The translations under genes and the position numbers were made by a program. DNA of 64,000 nt from Pseudomonas sp. 7SR1 (lineage in GTDB: Bacteria; Pseudomonadota; Gammaproteobacteria; Pseudomonadales; Pseudomonadaceae), in the NCBI RefSeq assembly GCF_900156465.1, contig NZ_LT707064.1:5533001-5597000 (forward strand), given 5' to 3'. Each line of letters opens with the position of its first letter. Within the stretch, counting starts at the first letter, position 1. Under the pieces are notes generated by a model. That model was not told the origin of the DNA. It did no database searches and was given only the letters and a program-made list of their open reading frames with translations. Of the stretch, positions 1 to 7,442 are shown one piece after another.

Positions 1-848
1 AACGCCCGGACCTTGGCCGGCAGGTGACGAGCATGGGGATAGAGCGCATAACAATGCCTCGACCCCAGGGTGTAGTCCGGCAGGATCCGCACCAACCTCC
101 CCGCCAGCAGGTCGTCCTGTACCGTCGCCAGGGTAAACGCTGCGATGCCTGTACCAGCCAGGGCGCCGGCGTGCAGAGCGGTGATGGTGTCCGAATGAAA
201 GAAACTGGCGCAATCCCAACTGAACGACTCCCCTTCTTCGTTCACCAGCGACCAGCGGGTCGCCGACGCGTAGGTCAGGAGCCGATGTGCGTCCAGTTCA
301 ACCACGCTCCGAGGCAGGCCATGCTCGAACACGTAAGCCGGCGCCGCGACCAGCACTTGCGGCGACACGCCGAGCAAGCGGGCGACCAGGCTGCTGTCGG
401 CCAGCGGACCGCAGATGCGCAACGCCACATCGAAACCGTCGGCCACCAGGTCGACCAGCGGGTCGGAGCAGGACAGATCAATCCGGATGTCTGGATAGCG
501 CTGTTGGAAAGCCGGCAGCCAGCGGCCCAGTTCCAAGGTACCCAGGGTCAGCGGGACGCTGATCCGAAGCAACCCGGAGGGACGTTCATGTTCCTGCGTC
601 ACGGCTTGGGACGCCGCGTCGACGCGATCCAGAATGTCCACGCAAGCGGCGTAATAGCGCTCCCCGGCTGCGGTGAGGCTCATGCGCCGGGTGTTGCGAT
701 TGAGCAGACGCACGCCCAGCGCGGATTCCAGCTGCTGCAAATGCCGCGAGACGGAAGAGTGGGTTGTATCGAGCCGCTCGGCCGCCGCCGAAAACCCCTG
801 GGCCTCCACGATGCAGCGGAACACGCGCATGGCGAGCATCTGGTTCAT
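1..848 (-). CDS. LysR-family transcriptional regulator (partial, C-terminus off the window)
   Basis: About 282 residues are visible, starting MNQMLAMRVFRCIVEAQGFS at 848. The N-terminal winged helix-turn-helix (about residues 1-60, with AAERLDTTHSSVSRHLQQLE as recognition region) is followed by a LysR co-inducer-binding domain from about residue 90. The gene continues past base 1, so the C-terminus is not seen. It follows the isochorismatase-like gene on the same strand with a gap of only 4 bases, so the two are probably co-transcribed. That differs from the common divergent LysR arrangement. The likely role is local control of the hydrolase or a neighbour to the left; ligand unknown. Family assignment is firm, target is inference. 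Confidence 0.9.
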   Translation of the reverse strand, partial: MNQMLAMRVFRCIVEAQGFSAAAERLDTTHSSVSRHLQQLESALGVRLLNRNTRRMSLTAAGERYYAACVDILDRVDAASQAVTQEHERPSGLLRISVPLTLGTLELGRWLPAFQQRYPDIRIDLSCSDPLVDLVADGFDVALRICGPLADSSLVARLLGVSPQVLVAAPAYVFEHGLPRSVVELDAHRLLTYASATRWSLVNEEGESFSWDCASFFHSDTITALHAGALAGTGIAAFTLATVQDDLLAGRLVRILPDYTLGSRHCYALYPHARHLPAKVRA

Positions 849-852
849 GGCG

Positions 853-1539
853 TCAGCGCACCGGTAGCTTGAGGATCCGGGCAGTGGTCATGACATCGCC
901 GAAAGTGTCCTCGACTTCGGCCAGCGCGGCTTTGTGCAACGCATCCTTGTCGATGGAGTCACCGTTGGTTCGGGTAATGGCACGGGTGGCCGATGCGTCG
1001 GACGCGACCAGCACGTTGTAACCCAGTGGCGCGGCGTCACGGGCGGCGCCGGCGACACAGGCGTGGGTCATGAGGCCGGAGATGATCAGGTTTTCGATAC
1101 CGGCGCGCTTCAAGCGCTTGTCCAGGTCGGTACTGCCAAAGACGCTGACAGTGGTTTTCTGCAATACCCCATCCCTGGCCCTGGGCTGCATCTGCGGATG
1201 GAACTTCACGCCTTCACCCCCCTGGGCAAACACTGCCGATCCTGGGGGTGCAATGTGTTGAATGTGATAGACCGGCATTTTGTGCTCGTCGGCGAATGCA
1301 ATCAGCTCACGGGCCTTGTCCAGCGCCGCTACGCCATCGGGAATCGGCATCTTGCCAGTGAAGTATTCGTTCTGGAAATCGATGATCAGTAACGCGGTCT
1401 TACCGGCGGGCAGTTGGCTCACCGCCTGGGCACCCGACATGGCGCGGATGGTTGGATTGCTTTCAGCCAATGCCCCGGCACTGGCGATAATGCCGGAAAA
1501 TGCACAGGCGGTGAGAAAACGGCGAGTAAAACGTTGCAT
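853..1539 (-). CDS. Isochorismatase-family cysteine hydrolase, exported
   Basis: The 228-residue protein begins MQRFTRRFLTACAFSGIIAS, a signal peptide ending near AGALA, so the mature enzyme should be periplasmic. The hydrolase fold shows the family triad: Asp in ALLIIDFQNEY, Lys in the VLQKTTVSVF strand, and the nucleophile Cys in SGLMTHACV. Known members hydrolyse isochorismate, nicotinamide or other small amides; the substrate here cannot be read from sequence. The start at 1539 is chosen because AAGGAA lies 7 bases upstream and because it gives the signal peptide; a longer reading frame to 1638 has no such features. It is followed by the LysR gene. Confidence 0.85.
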   Translation of the reverse strand: MQRFTRRFLTACAFSGIIASAGALAESNPTIRAMSGAQAVSQLPAGKTALLIIDFQNEYFTGKMPIPDGVAALDKARELIAFADEHKMPVYHIQHIAPPGSAVFAQGGEGVKFHPQMQPRARDGVLQKTTVSVFGSTDLDKRLKRAGIENLIISGLMTHACVAGAARDAAPLGYNVLVASDASATRAITRTNGDSIDKDALHKAALAEVEDTFGDVMTTARILKLPVR

Positions 1540-1662
1540 GGAGAATTCCTTCTGGACAATGGACGAAGGAATGCTAGGGGGACCGGCGGAAATGGAACAC
1601 AGCGCGGCCAAGACAGGACATGTTTGATTCTTGCACAAATGACGCCGCCCAATGGAATTTCG

Positions 1663-2517
1663 TCAAGTGGCTGGCCTGAGGACCTGGGCATCCACGACGA
1701 TCCGCTTGCCGACCTTTTCCCCCACCTCCACCGCCTGTCCATCCCGCTGCTTGCCCTGGCGCGCCTGCCCCACCAACCGGGGGATCAAATCGCCCTCCGG
1801 CAGATGCTGCCAGAACCGCCCGGGCATATGCTGGCGCAACGCCTGGGGATTGAGCCTCGCCGGGTTGAAAATGTGCCGGTAATAGGTGCGCCACAGTTCC
1901 GCGCCGGGGTCTTGGGCATGCTGCGCCCACTGCCGCCACTGTTCAGGGCAATGACGCTGGTAGTCCAGCTTGTGACCATCGTAGCGGATGCCGTCGCGGG
2001 GCGTTGCGATCAACCAGCGTTGGCGTCCCAGTCGCTCGGCAAAATGACCGCTCGCGCTTTCAAGGATGTCATGGGCCGGCTCGTGGAAGGACACCAGGTC
2101 CAGTTGCAACTGACCGGCGACTTCCTGTGGCAACGGTATGAAGCGCACGAAGGCGTGCAGATGATGGGCCTCGCGGCTGACCTGCTTGATCCGTCGCTGC
2201 AGCTCGCTTCCCAGGCGGTCACCGGCGAGCATCGCGGTGCGGTCGCCATGAGCCACCCGCCAGAGCACTTCATACAGCAGGTTCCAGCGTTGCTCGCCCC
2301 GATAACGACTGGCCTGTTCGAGCAATGGCAACAAAGTGGCCGGTACCCGTGTGCGAAACGGCCCCGGGTCTCGTGGCAATGGCGCCGGCACGGCGAGCAG
2401 GTCAACCATGGGCCCCTGGGCCCAGGTTACCTCGACCGGGTCGATACCGTGACCCAGCAGCGTTCGCGCCTGTTCCCGCCAGAGGGAGAAACTGTCGTCA
2501 CAATCCAGCGCAATCAT
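1663..2517 (-). CDS. DUF4130 / TIGR03915-type protein, partner of radical SAM DNA-repair protein
   Basis: This 284-residue protein starting MIALDCDDSF resembles the TIGR03915 'probable DNA metabolism protein' family (DUF4130). Family members are encoded next to a TIGR03916 radical SAM protein, and in some bacteria are fused to a UdgX-like uracil-DNA glycosylase. I recall no established biochemical activity. Charged stretches such as RRIKQVSREAHHLHAF and an aromatic, His-rich middle are visible, but no catalytic motif can be named. The ATG at 2517 overlaps the upstream stop as ATGA, so translation is probably coupled; an in-frame GTG at 2523 is the alternative. The operon carries a LexA-like box in front of its first gene. 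Confidence 0.8.
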   Translation of the reverse strand: MIALDCDDSFSLWREQARTLLGHGIDPVEVTWAQGPMVDLLAVPAPLPRDPGPFRTRVPATLLPLLEQASRYRGEQRWNLLYEVLWRVAHGDRTAMLAGDRLGSELQRRIKQVSREAHHLHAFVRFIPLPQEVAGQLQLDLVSFHEPAHDILESASGHFAERLGRQRWLIATPRDGIRYDGHKLDYQRHCPEQWRQWAQHAQDPGAELWRTYYRHIFNPARLNPQALRQHMPGRFWQHLPEGDLIPRLVGQARQGKQRDGQAVEVGEKVGKRIVVDAQVLRPAT

Positions 2518-3734
2518 CCCCACAACCCCATCTGCACGGGTCGCTGGGGATCACGCAGACGAGCCCTCAACAAGCCGCTGCGCACCTGCGCATCGGGCGG
2601 CCGATAATCACTGGTGACGATGAACGGTCGCGCCTTCTCCAGTACACAACGCAACTGCACCAGGTCGTCATAACGAACGCGACGCTCCCTGCGCAGCGCA
2701 ACCAGACGCTGCACACTACGCAGGCCAATACCGGGAATTCGCGCCAGCAGGGCCGGCTCGGCACGGTTGAGATCCACCGGGAAGACCTCACGATTGGCCA
2801 ACGCCCAGGCCAGCTTGGGGTCGATATCCAAGTCCAGGTTGCCGGTCTGCCGCAACAACTCGCCGGCCTTGTAGCCATAGCCGCGCATGAGGAAATCAGC
2901 CTGGTAGAGACGATGCTCGCGCAACAGCGGAGGCGCCGCCAGGGGTACGCTGGCAGGGCTGTCAGGAATCGGGCTGAACGCCGAATAGTAGACCCGCCGC
3001 AGGCCATACCCCTGATAGAGCGACTCGGCATTGCTGAGGATGGCATGGTCATCGGTGGCATCGGCCCCGACGATCACTTGGGTACTCTGCCCGGCGGGAG
3101 CGAACCGGGGCGCCCGCGCTTCGCCAGCCACCGCTTGCTGTCCCTCCTGGATGGTGCCCATGGCCTGGCGGATCGTCGACAACTGCTTCTCTGGCGCCAG
3201 GCGCCTGAGACTCACCTCGGTGGACAGTTCGATGTTCACGCTCAGCCGGTCGGCCAGCCGCCCGGCCTCTTCGATCAACAGAGGATCGGCATCGGGAATG
3301 GTCTTGAGATGGATATACCCGCGAAACTGATGCTCCTCGCGCAGCAGCCGCGCCACCCGGATCAACTGCTCCATGGTGTAGTCGGCCGAACGAATGATAC
3401 CGGAGCTCAGGAACAGGCCACTGATGCAGTTGCGACGATAGAAATCCAGCGTCAGGCGCACCACCTCCTCCGGCGTGAAGCGCGCCCGCGGTACATTGCT
3501 GGAACGACGGTTGACGCAGTATTGGCAGTCATACAGGCAGAAATTGGTCAGCAGCACCTTGAGCAACGAGACGCAACGCCCATCAGGCGTGTAGCTGTGA
3601 CAGATCCCCATACCGTCCGTGGCCCCTAGCCCATCGCGGCCTCGCGAACTGCGCTTGGGGGCTCCGCTACTGGCGCAGGAGGCGTCGTACTTGGCGGCAT
3701 CGGCAAGAATGCCGAGCTTGGCGATCAGTTGCAT
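2514..3734 (-). CDS. Putative DNA modification/repair radical SAM protein (TIGR03916-like)
   Basis: This 406-residue protein carries a radical SAM cluster motif, CX3CX2C (Cys66, Cys70, Cys73 in FCLYDCQYC), for a 4Fe-4S cluster and S-adenosylmethionine cleavage. Further cysteines precede it (Cys20, Cys45, Cys54). The C-terminal part has a helix-hairpin-helix signature (ARIPGIGLRSVQRLVALRR), which in other proteins binds DNA. Together these fit the TIGR03916 family, annotated as putative DNA modification/repair with unknown reaction. The start at 3734 is chosen because it begins the conserved MQLIAKLGILADAAKYD; the upstream frame has no homology-like character and lies over the LexA-like box at 3750-3769. 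The DUF4130 gene follows with an ATGA overlap. Confidence 0.87.
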   Translation of the reverse strand: MQLIAKLGILADAAKYDASCASSGAPKRSSRGRDGLGATDGMGICHSYTPDGRCVSLLKVLLTNFCLYDCQYCVNRRSSNVPRARFTPEEVVRLTLDFYRRNCISGLFLSSGIIRSADYTMEQLIRVARLLREEHQFRGYIHLKTIPDADPLLIEEAGRLADRLSVNIELSTEVSLRRLAPEKQLSTIRQAMGTIQEGQQAVAGEARAPRFAPAGQSTQVIVGADATDDHAILSNAESLYQGYGLRRVYYSAFSPIPDSPASVPLAAPPLLREHRLYQADFLMRGYGYKAGELLRQTGNLDLDIDPKLAWALANREVFPVDLNRAEPALLARIPGIGLRSVQRLVALRRERRVRYDDLVQLRCVLEKARPFIVTSDYRPPDAQVRSGLLRARLRDPQRPVQMGLWG

Positions 3735-3749
3735 GGAAGCGATTCTCGA

Positions 3750-3769
3750 TACTGGACATAAATACAGTA
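3750..3769 (-). promoter_or_regulatory. Putative LexA (SOS) box before the radical SAM operon
   Basis: TACTGGACATAAATACAGTA has the gammaproteobacterial LexA form CTG-N10-CAG with the flanking TA/TA symmetry. It differs little from the enterobacterial consensus. It ends 15 bases before the ATG of the radical SAM gene, where a repressor would cover the promoter or start of transcription. LexA itself is encoded in this window with its own boxes at 34985-35019. Confidence 0.75.
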
Positions 3770-3824
3770 TTTTGAGTCGCACGGCGATGCAAGCCCCGTC
3801 GGTCCATTCATCGCGCCAGAGGCT

Positions 3825-3854
3825 TTGGGGCCAGGCCGCGAGATGGGCTATAAT
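3825..3854 (+). promoter_or_regulatory. Predicted sigma70 promoter of yhfG-fic
   Basis: A perfect -10 hexamer TATAAT lies at 3849-3854, with a partial -35 (TTGGGG, 3825-3830) 18 bases upstream. The yhfG start codon follows 31 bases after the -10. Confidence 0.55.
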
Positions 3855-3885
3855 CGGCTCACCCACGCAATCCGAGGTCCAGCCC

Positions 3886-4056
3886 ATGGGCACTATCAGC
3901 CTTGAAGCCAAAAAGGCCTATGCAGCCAGAACCCGTAGATCCAACTATGCGGCCAGCCTGCGCCTGGAAGGCTTCAAAGTGGACTTCGCCGACGGCAACC
4001 TCAAGATGCCGACCCGCGAAGAAATCCTCAAGACCTTCACCAAGCCCAGAACCTGA
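3886..4056 (+). CDS. yhfG: YhfG-family antitoxin of Fic
   Basis: The 56-residue protein MGTISLEAKKAYAARTRRSN... is basic at its N-terminus and ends TREEILKTFTKPRT. Small YhfG proteins precede fic in enterobacteria and pseudomonads and act as the inhibitory partner of class I Fic AMP-transferases; the P. fluorescens version is known as AntF. A GAGG Shine-Dalgarno sits 9 bases before the ATG at 3886, and a TATAAT promoter is further upstream. The stop codon overlaps the fic start by one base (TGATG), as expected for coupled toxin-antitoxin expression. The assignment rests on size, position and sequence resemblance. Confidence 0.87.
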   Translation: MGTISLEAKKAYAARTRRSNYAASLRLEGFKVDFADGNLKMPTREEILKTFTKPRT

Positions 4057-4655
4057 TGCTGGACAAATATGGCGTCGGTGAAGACGCCTACTGCTATCCC
4101 GGCTCCACTGTCCTTCGAAACAAACTCGACATTCGCGACGACGCCACCCTGAGCGAAGCCGAGCAGCAACTCACGGCCATCGCGGCGGACAGCGTCGAAT
4201 TCAACCCTCCTCCCTACGACCTCGTTTACCTCCAGAACATCCATCGACGACTGTTCTCGGACTTGTATGAATGGGCCGGAGAATTGCGAACCGTCGGGAT
4301 GGCCAAGCAAGATACGCGCTTCTGCCAACCACAGTTCATGGAAAAGGAAGCCGGCAAGATCTTCAGCCACATGGCCGCCGCCCACTGGTTCGAAGGCCTG
4401 CCCCGGGCAGACCTGATCATTGCCGTGGCCGACGCCTATTCCGATATCAACGTCGTACATCCTTTTCGCGAAGGCAACGGACGAGCCCAGCGCATCCTCT
4501 TCGAACACCTCATCATGAACGCCGGATTCGAGATCAGCTGGTGGGGGATCGAGAAGGAAGAATGGATCGTTGCGAACATCTCGGCCTACAACTGCGTGCC
4601 GGGCCCGATGCAGCAGGTATTCGAGAAGTGTATCGGGCCGGCCATCCAGGCCTGA
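4056..4655 (+). CDS. fic: Fic-domain AMP-transferase (toxin of YhfG-Fic pair)
   Basis: The 199-residue protein has the complete Fic motif HPFREGNGRAQR (residues 135-146). It contains the catalytic His, the phosphate-anchoring GNGR and the acidic Glu (Asp in many relatives) that binds Mg2+. Fic enzymes transfer AMP from ATP to hydroxyl groups of target proteins; the related P. fluorescens enzyme is reported to AMPylate DNA gyrase subunit B. No inhibitory (S/T)xxxE(G/N) helix is evident at either end, so inhibition should come from the separate YhfG protein (class I). Length matches E. coli Fic (200). It is translated from an ATG overlapping the yhfG stop. Confidence 0.93.
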   Translation: MLDKYGVGEDAYCYPGSTVLRNKLDIRDDATLSEAEQQLTAIAADSVEFNPPPYDLVYLQNIHRRLFSDLYEWAGELRTVGMAKQDTRFCQPQFMEKEAGKIFSHMAAAHWFEGLPRADLIIAVADAYSDINVVHPFREGNGRAQRILFEHLIMNAGFEISWWGIEKEEWIVANISAYNCVPGPMQQVFEKCIGPAIQA

Positions 4656-4764
4656 CGATGGGTTAGTCGGGAGGCGGTGATGGCTTCAAGGGATGAACGC
4701 CTACCGGCATCCCCGATACAACCCTGATAAACTGCGCCATTCGCCTCGTTGACTCAGATTGCCA

Positions 4765-5751
4765 ATGTCCCTACAAACCGCTCCGCTCTCCCGTCGTTTT
4801 TCTGTTGCCCCCATGATGGACTGGACAGACGCCCACTGCCGCTTCTTCCTGCGCATCCTCTCGAAACACGCCTTGCTCTACACCGAGATGGTCACCACCG
4901 GGGCGTTGCTCAACGGCGATCATGAGCGTTTCCTGCGTCACCACGAAGCCGAGCATCCCCTGGCGCTGCAACTGGGTGGCAGTGTCCCGGTTGATCTGGC
5001 GGCCTGCGCGCGTATGGCCGAGGCCCATGGTTATGACGAGGTGAACCTCAACGTCGGCTGCCCCAGCGACCGGGTGCAGAACAATATGATCGGTGCGTGC
5101 CTGATGGGGCATCCGGGGCTGGTGGCCGATTGTGTGAAGGCGATGCGTGATGGGGTATCGATTCCGGTGACGGTCAAGCATCGCATCGGAATCAATGGGC
5201 GCGACAGCTACGAGCAGCTGTGCGAGTTCGTCGGGACGGTGCGCGAGGCGGGTTGCAGGAGTTTCACCGTACATGCGCGTATCGCGATTCTGGAGGGGCT
5301 ATCCCCCAAGGAGAATCGCGACATTCCGCCCTTGCGCTATGACGTGGCGGCTCGGTTGAAGGCAGACTTTCCGGACCTGGAGATCGTGCTCAACGGCGGC
5401 ATCAAGACGCTGGAGGCCTGCCATGAGCATCTGCAGACGTTCGACGGGGTGATGCTGGGGCGCGAGGCCTATCACAACCCTTATCTGCTGGCCGAGGTGG
5501 ACCAACAGCTGTTCGGCAGCATGGAACCAGTCATCACCCGGGCCGAGGCCCTGGCGCGGTTGCGACCTTACATTGCCGATCATCTGGCCGCAGGCGGGGC
5601 GATGCATCACATCACTCGCCACGTACTGGGGCTGGGCACCGGGTTTCCGGGCGCGCGGCGGTTTCGGCAGTTGTTGTCGGTGGATATCCACAAGGCCAAG
5701 GATCCGCTGGCATTGCTGGATCAGGCCGCTCAGTTGCTGGAAGGGCGTTGA
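4765..5751 (+). CDS. dusA: tRNA-dihydrouridine(20/20a) synthase DusA
   Basis: The 328-residue flavoprotein reduces uridines in the tRNA D-loop using FMN and NADPH. Visible signatures are RFSVAPMMDWTDAHCR at the N-terminus, the catalytic Cys99 in NLNVGCPSDRVQ, VTVKHRIG and the C-terminal HITRHVLGLGTGFPGAR. DusA-like features such as RIAILEGLSPKENRDIPPLRYD place it in subfamily A rather than B or C. The ATG at 4765 is preferred to an in-frame TTG at 4759. It is followed 178 bases later by transaldolase, the order I recall from other pseudomonads. Confidence 0.96.
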   Translation: MSLQTAPLSRRFSVAPMMDWTDAHCRFFLRILSKHALLYTEMVTTGALLNGDHERFLRHHEAEHPLALQLGGSVPVDLAACARMAEAHGYDEVNLNVGCPSDRVQNNMIGACLMGHPGLVADCVKAMRDGVSIPVTVKHRIGINGRDSYEQLCEFVGTVREAGCRSFTVHARIAILEGLSPKENRDIPPLRYDVAARLKADFPDLEIVLNGGIKTLEACHEHLQTFDGVMLGREAYHNPYLLAEVDQQLFGSMEPVITRAEALARLRPYIADHLAAGGAMHHITRHVLGLGTGFPGARRFRQLLSVDIHKAKDPLALLDQAAQLLEGR

Positions 5752-5929
5752 TCGTCACTGGGTTTGAACCTGCGTGGTGTTTTGGCATCGTATTTACGGA
5801 TACTCGCCCCGCCCATTCAAACAGCCGTTTTCAGGTTGTTGCCGCCGGGGCTGTCGATACCTCTTCACGCCCTTGAGTGGCTGTCAGCCCTCGGGTAATG
5901 TCAACAGACCCATAGGACAGAGCACGCTC

Positions 5930-6856
5930 ATGACTTCCAAGCTGGAACAACTCAAGCAATTCACTACCGTCGTGGCCGATACCGGCGATTTCGAAGCTAT
6001 TGCCCGCATCAAACCCGTGGACGCCACCACCAACCCTTCCCTGTTGCTCAAGGCTTCGGCGATGCACGGTTATGCCGAGCTGCTGAACGCCTGCGTGGCG
6101 GACTGCAAGGGTGATGTCGGCCTGGCCAGCGACCGTTTTGGCGTGGCGGTCGGCCAGGAGATCCTGAAGGTGATTCCGGGGCGTATTTCCACTGAAGTGG
6201 ATGCGCGCCTGTCGTTCGACACCGACGCCATGCTCAAGCGTGCCCATCGCCTGGTCGATCTTTATGAGAAGGCCGGCGTCGGCCGTGATCGCGTCCTGAT
6301 CAAGATCGCATCGACCTGGGAAGGTATCCGCGCCGCCGAGCAGTTGGAGCGCGAAGGTATCCAGTGCAACCTGACCCTGCTGTTCTCCTTCGCCCAGGCC
6401 GCGGCCTGTGCCGACGCTGGGGTATTCCTGATTTCGCCGTTCGTAGGCCGTATCTACGATTGGTACAAGAAGGCCAATGGCAACGATTACACCGGCGCCG
6501 ATGATCCAGGCGTGCAGTCCGTGACACGCATCTACAACTACTACAAGGCCAATGACTACAAGACCGTAGTCATGGGCGCCAGCTTCCGTAACATCAATCA
6601 GATCGAACAACTGGCCGGTTGCGACCGCTTGACCGTCAGCCCGGAACTGCTGGAGAAACTGGCCGCCGACGAAGGCAAGCTGGAACGCAAGCTGGCGCCT
6701 GGACAGGCCGGTGAAGCACGCCTGAGCCTCAACGAAGCGCAATTCCGCTGGCTATCCAACGAGGACGCCATGGCCACCGAGAAACTGGCCGAAGGTATCC
6801 GCCAGTTCGCCCGGGACCAGGAGAAACTCGAGGCGCTGCTGCAAGCCAAGCTCTAA
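5930..6856 (+). CDS. tal: Transaldolase (TalB type)
   Basis: The 308-residue enzyme moves a dihydroxyacetone unit between sugar phosphates in the non-oxidative pentose phosphate pathway. The Schiff-base lysine is Lys125 in [12 protein letters not shown]. Other family marks are [13 protein letters not shown] near residue 30-41 and [11 protein letters not shown]. The length is that of the long TalB subclass. The start at 5930 is chosen over a frame extending upstream to 5774 because [20 protein letters not shown] matches the family N-terminus; AGGA lies about 13 bases upstream. A strong terminator follows the stop codon. Confidence 0.96.
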   Translation: MTSKLEQLKQFTTVVADTGDFEAIARIKPVDATTNPSLLLKASAMHGYAELLNACVADCKGDVGLASDRFGVAVGQEILKVIPGRISTEVDARLSFDTDAMLKRAHRLVDLYEKAGVGRDRVLIKIASTWEGIRAAEQLEREGIQCNLTLLFSFAQAAACADAGVFLISPFVGRIYDWYKKANGNDYTGADDPGVQSVTRIYNYYKANDYKTVVMGASFRNINQIEQLAGCDRLTVSPELLEKLAADEGKLERKLAPGQAGEARLSLNEAQFRWLSNEDAMATEKLAEGIRQFARDQEKLEALLQAKL

Positions 6857-6874
6857 GCGCAGTCGAAACAAGAA

Positions 6875-6908
6875 GGGGGCGAACCTGGATGGGTTCGCCC
6901 CCTTTTTT
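6875..6908 (+). terminator. Rho-independent terminator of tal
   Basis: An 11-bp stem (GGGGGCGAACC with GGTTCGCCCCC) is followed directly by TTTTTT on the + strand, 18 bases after the transaldolase stop. Confidence 0.9.
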
Positions 6909-6953
6909 CATTGCATCAATCCGCAAGCCTTGATGTCGGCCCACGGAGATGAA

Positions 6954-7442
6954 TCAAGAGCCAGGTCGTTCCAGCGCATTCACCAGGTCATGGAACGCCT
7001 CACGATTGGACTCGTTGAGCCCCATCAGGATCTTGTGGGCTTCCAGTACCTTGATCCGCACGTCTTCTTCGGATTGGTCCTGATCAGGCAGGTCGTCCAG
7101 GCACTCGGGGCACGGCACCGGGTCACCGACGATGTTGAACACCTGGTCGAAGCCCATCGACTGCAAGAGGCGGGTAATGTCGCTGTGGGTGGTGACGACG
7201 GTCGGCAGCAGGCCGACCTTTTGCCGCGACAGGATCGACAACTTGGCCAGCAGGCCAAGGGTGGTGCTGTCGATACTGCGGGTTTCAGTCAGGTCGATCA
7301 CGATGGCATTGAAATTCAATGCAGTGAAGATCCGCTCAATAGTCGCATCCAGCGCCGAACAAAGGGTCAGACGCACTTCACCGACAAACTTCAGGACAAA
7401 TGTGCCGTCCTGCTCGGCGAACTGGATTCTACCGGTACTCAT
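6954..7442 (-). CDS. rssC: STAS-domain anti-sigma factor antagonist RssC
   Basis: The 162-residue protein has a STAS domain over about residues 1-110, with the switch serine in RSIDSTTLGLL (Ser59). In family members this serine is phosphorylated by a partner kinase and dephosphorylated by a PP2C phosphatase. The remaining acidic tail (PDQDQSEEDVRIK...) is longer than in SpoIIAA. It lies immediately downstream of rssB with a one-base stop/start overlap (TGATG) and an AGGAA ribosome site, so RssB is the likely phosphatase. The pair is the Pseudomonas version of RssB/RssC, linked to control of the general stress sigma factor; that link is family knowledge. Confidence 0.86.
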   Translation of the reverse strand: MSTGRIQFAEQDGTFVLKFVGEVRLTLCSALDATIERIFTALNFNAIVIDLTETRSIDSTTLGLLAKLSILSRQKVGLLPTVVTTHSDITRLLQSMGFDQVFNIVGDPVPCPECLDDLPDQDQSEEDVRIKVLEAHKILMGLNESNREAFHDLVNALERPGS

